Origin: DATAQC01 sp039649175
Lineage (GTDB): Bacteria; Actinomycetota; Acidimicrobiia; Acidimicrobiales; AC-14
Direction of reading: 5' to 3'
Assembly: GCA_039649175.1 (NCBI GenBank)
Contig: JBBWZS010000214.1
Location: 1 to 15,180 of the forward strand
DNA: 15,180 bases
Shown: positions 14,217 through 15,180 of the stretch, piece after piece
How positions within the stretch are numbered: the stretch's first letter is position 1
How the letters are laid out: the number at the start of each line of letters is the position of its first letter
The notes under the pieces: generated by a model
Told to the model about the DNA's origin: nothing
Seen by the model: only the letters and a program-made list of their open reading frames with translations
Database searches by the model: none
Position numbers and translations under genes: made by a program

Positions 14217-14245
14217 AGTGTCGTTGGCCGCACACTTCCCGTCAA
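14217..14245 (-). promoter_or_regulatory. Probable promoter of the leuB operon
   Basis: On the minus strand TTGACG (14245-14240) and GACACT (14222-14217) are separated by 17 bp. The -35 matches TTGACA at five of six positions; the -10 is weaker. Transcription would start near 14208-14210, at the leader peptide GTG, giving a leader of about 107 nt before leuB. Confidence 0.55.
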
Positions 14246-14269
14246 ACCGGCGACGCCGACAGAGGCGGT

Positions 14270-14275
14270 TAGCCT
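14270..14275 (+). promoter_or_regulatory. Probable -10 box (TAGCCT) of greA, leaderless
   Basis: TAGCCT ends 6 nt before the greA ATG and is identical to the proposed gltX -10 box. No Shine-Dalgarno is seen. The divergent leuB promoter lies 25 bp further upstream, so both share one control region. Confidence 0.5.
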
Positions 14276-14281
14276 TCACAC

Positions 14282-14749
14282 ATGGCTGAACCCCAACTCT
14301 CACGTGCCGCGCACGACCGCCTCAAGGCGGAGCTCGACGACCTCATGACCCGGGGTCGCATCGACATCGCCGGCACCATCCAGCGGGCGCGGGAGCTGGG
14401 TGACCTGAAGGAGAACGCCGACTACCACGCCGCCCGGGAGGACCAGGGGCGCATGGAGGCGCGCATCCGCCAGCTCCAGGCCCTGACCGAACACGCCGAG
14501 ATCGTCGAGGAGGGCGAGGGCGACGGCACGGTGGCCACCGGCAGCATCGTGTCGCTTCGCTACGAGGGCGACGACGACGTCGAGCGCTACCTGGTCGGTT
14601 CGATCGAGGAGCGCCGCGACGACCTTCCCGTCATCTCCCCCCAGTCGCCGCTGGGCCTGGCCCTCCTGGGGCACGGCAAGGGTGAGTCGGTGAAGTTCGA
14701 GGCGCCGAGCGGCGCGCTCACCGTCGAGATCGTCGAGATCTCCGGCTAG
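14282..14749 (+). CDS. greA: Transcription elongation factor GreA
   Basis: This 155-residue factor rescues backtracked RNA polymerase by stimulating cleavage of the nascent RNA. The N-terminal coiled coil (about 8-75) carries the tip motif GDLKENADYHAAREDQ (40-55) with the acidic pair Asp41 and Glu44 that reaches the polymerase active site. The C-terminal FKBP-like domain has GSIVSLRY (87-94) and the conserved ISPQSPLGLALLGHGKGE (118-135). The length is that of typical GreA. It starts leaderless at 14282, divergent from the leuB leader, and is followed closely by an alpha/beta hydrolase gene. Confidence 0.95.
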   Translation: MAEPQLSRAAHDRLKAELDDLMTRGRIDIAGTIQRARELGDLKENADYHAAREDQGRMEARIRQLQALTEHAEIVEEGEGDGTVATGSIVSLRYEGDDDVERYLVGSIEERRDDLPVISPQSPLGLALLGHGKGESVKFEAPSGALTVEIVEISG

Positions 14750-14790
14750 ATCGCGTCACCGCGTTGCCGGCGCCCCTCCCGCTCCCCGAG

Positions 14791-15180
14791 GTGCCGAGCT
14801 CCTCGCTCGAAGGACCACCCGGGCCCGAGCTCCCGCCCGGGCACACGGTCGACCTGCCGGGCCGGGGGCCGGCGTTCATCCGCGAGGCCGGGGGCCCGCC
14901 CGGGGCGCCCACGGTGATGCTCCTGCACGGGCTCACCGCCAGCACCGACCTCAACTGGTTCGAGTCGTTCAGCGCCCTGGCCGCCTGGTTCCGGGTGATC
15001 GCCGTCGACCACCGCGGGTACGGACGGGGCCTTCCGGCGGCGGCCGGCGGCGGCTTCAGCCTGGAGGACTGCGCCGACGAGGCGGTGGCGGTGGCCGACG
15101 CCCTGGGTGTCCGGTCTTTCGTCCCGGTGGGCTACTCGTTGGGCGGCGCCGTCGCCCAACTCGTCTGGCGCCGTCATCCG
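14791..15180 (+). CDS. Alpha/beta hydrolase fold protein (5' part, runs off the window)
   Basis: The frame downstream of greA encodes an alpha/beta hydrolase: MLLHGLTAS provides the oxyanion-hole HG, AVDHRGYGRG follows strand 4, and VGYSLGGAVAQ carries the nucleophile Ser in a GxSxG elbow. The catalytic Asp/Glu and His would lie beyond the window. Substrate is unknown; lipase, esterase or haloperoxidase-like labels would be equally loose. The start is uncertain: GTG at 14791 is used here, TTG at 14764 is an alternative, and neither has a clear Shine-Dalgarno or -10 box. It begins within about 45 nt of the greA stop on the same strand, so cotranscription with greA is likely. Confidence 0.75.
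   Translation, partial: MPSSSLEGPPGPELPPGHTVDLPGRGPAFIREAGGPPGAPTVMLLHGLTASTDLNWFESFSALAAWFRVIAVDHRGYGRGLPAAAGGGFSLEDCADEAVAVADALGVRSFVPVGYSLGGAVAQLVWRRHP

Noticed and set aside
14036..14245. 69-codon minus-strand frame through the leuB leader
   Set aside because: It runs through both leader hairpins and into leuB out of frame; it has no Shine-Dalgarno and no cluster of codons for a single amino acid.

Overview
This window is from a very GC-rich bacterial chromosome, most likely an actinobacterium. Acidimicrobiia or a relative is a reasonable guess, made from the style of the proteins and not from any search. Genes are packed tightly, often with 1-14 bp overlaps. Many isolated genes start directly at a presumed transcription start, with a TANNNT -10 box 6-8 nt before the start codon and no Shine-Dalgarno, which suggests leaderless mRNAs. 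All proteins belong to recognisable families except one 168-residue protein. I see no mobile element, CRISPR array or phage gene, and no stretch over 300 bases without a gene.

Layout. (1) 1-2673, + strand: the end of a probable metal-binding lipoprotein, an ABC ATPase and two different ABC-3 permeases, together a zinc/manganese-type importer operon closed by a hairpin. (2) 2735-6180, + strand: three separately promoted genes, namely a cation diffusion facilitator, a GAF-SpoIIE type serine phosphatase and a PIG-V-like membrane mannosyltransferase. (3) 6233-8491, - strand: gltX, a YdcF/SanA-like membrane protein, tRNA-Gln(CTG) and tRNA-Glu(CTC), apparently one unit read in that order; the YdcF-like gene takes its stop codon from inside tRNA-Gln. 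(4) 8536-9942, + strand: a type 3 proS, divergent from gltX across 44 bp. (5) 10030-14102, - strand: leuB, ilvE, cimA and an unknown gene, overlapping or nearly so. (6) 14282-15180, + strand: greA and the start of an alpha/beta hydrolase.

The most interesting element is the leuB leader (14103-14222, - strand). It has all the parts of a ribosome-mediated transcription attenuator: a promoter, a 10-codon leader ORF with ATC, GTA and ATT codons near its end, an 11-bp hairpin right after its stop, and a GC-rich terminator hairpin followed by a T-rich run just before leuB. The second arm of the first hairpin can pair instead with the terminator, as in classical attenuation. It would control an operon whose enzymes fit isoleucine synthesis from pyruvate via citramalate (CimA, LeuB) plus branched-chain transamination (IlvE), which agrees with Ile/Val codons in the leader.

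The operon also carries an uncharacterised gene translationally coupled to cimA. It and proS converge on a perfect 14-bp inverted repeat (9970-10013) that probably ends transcription both ways.
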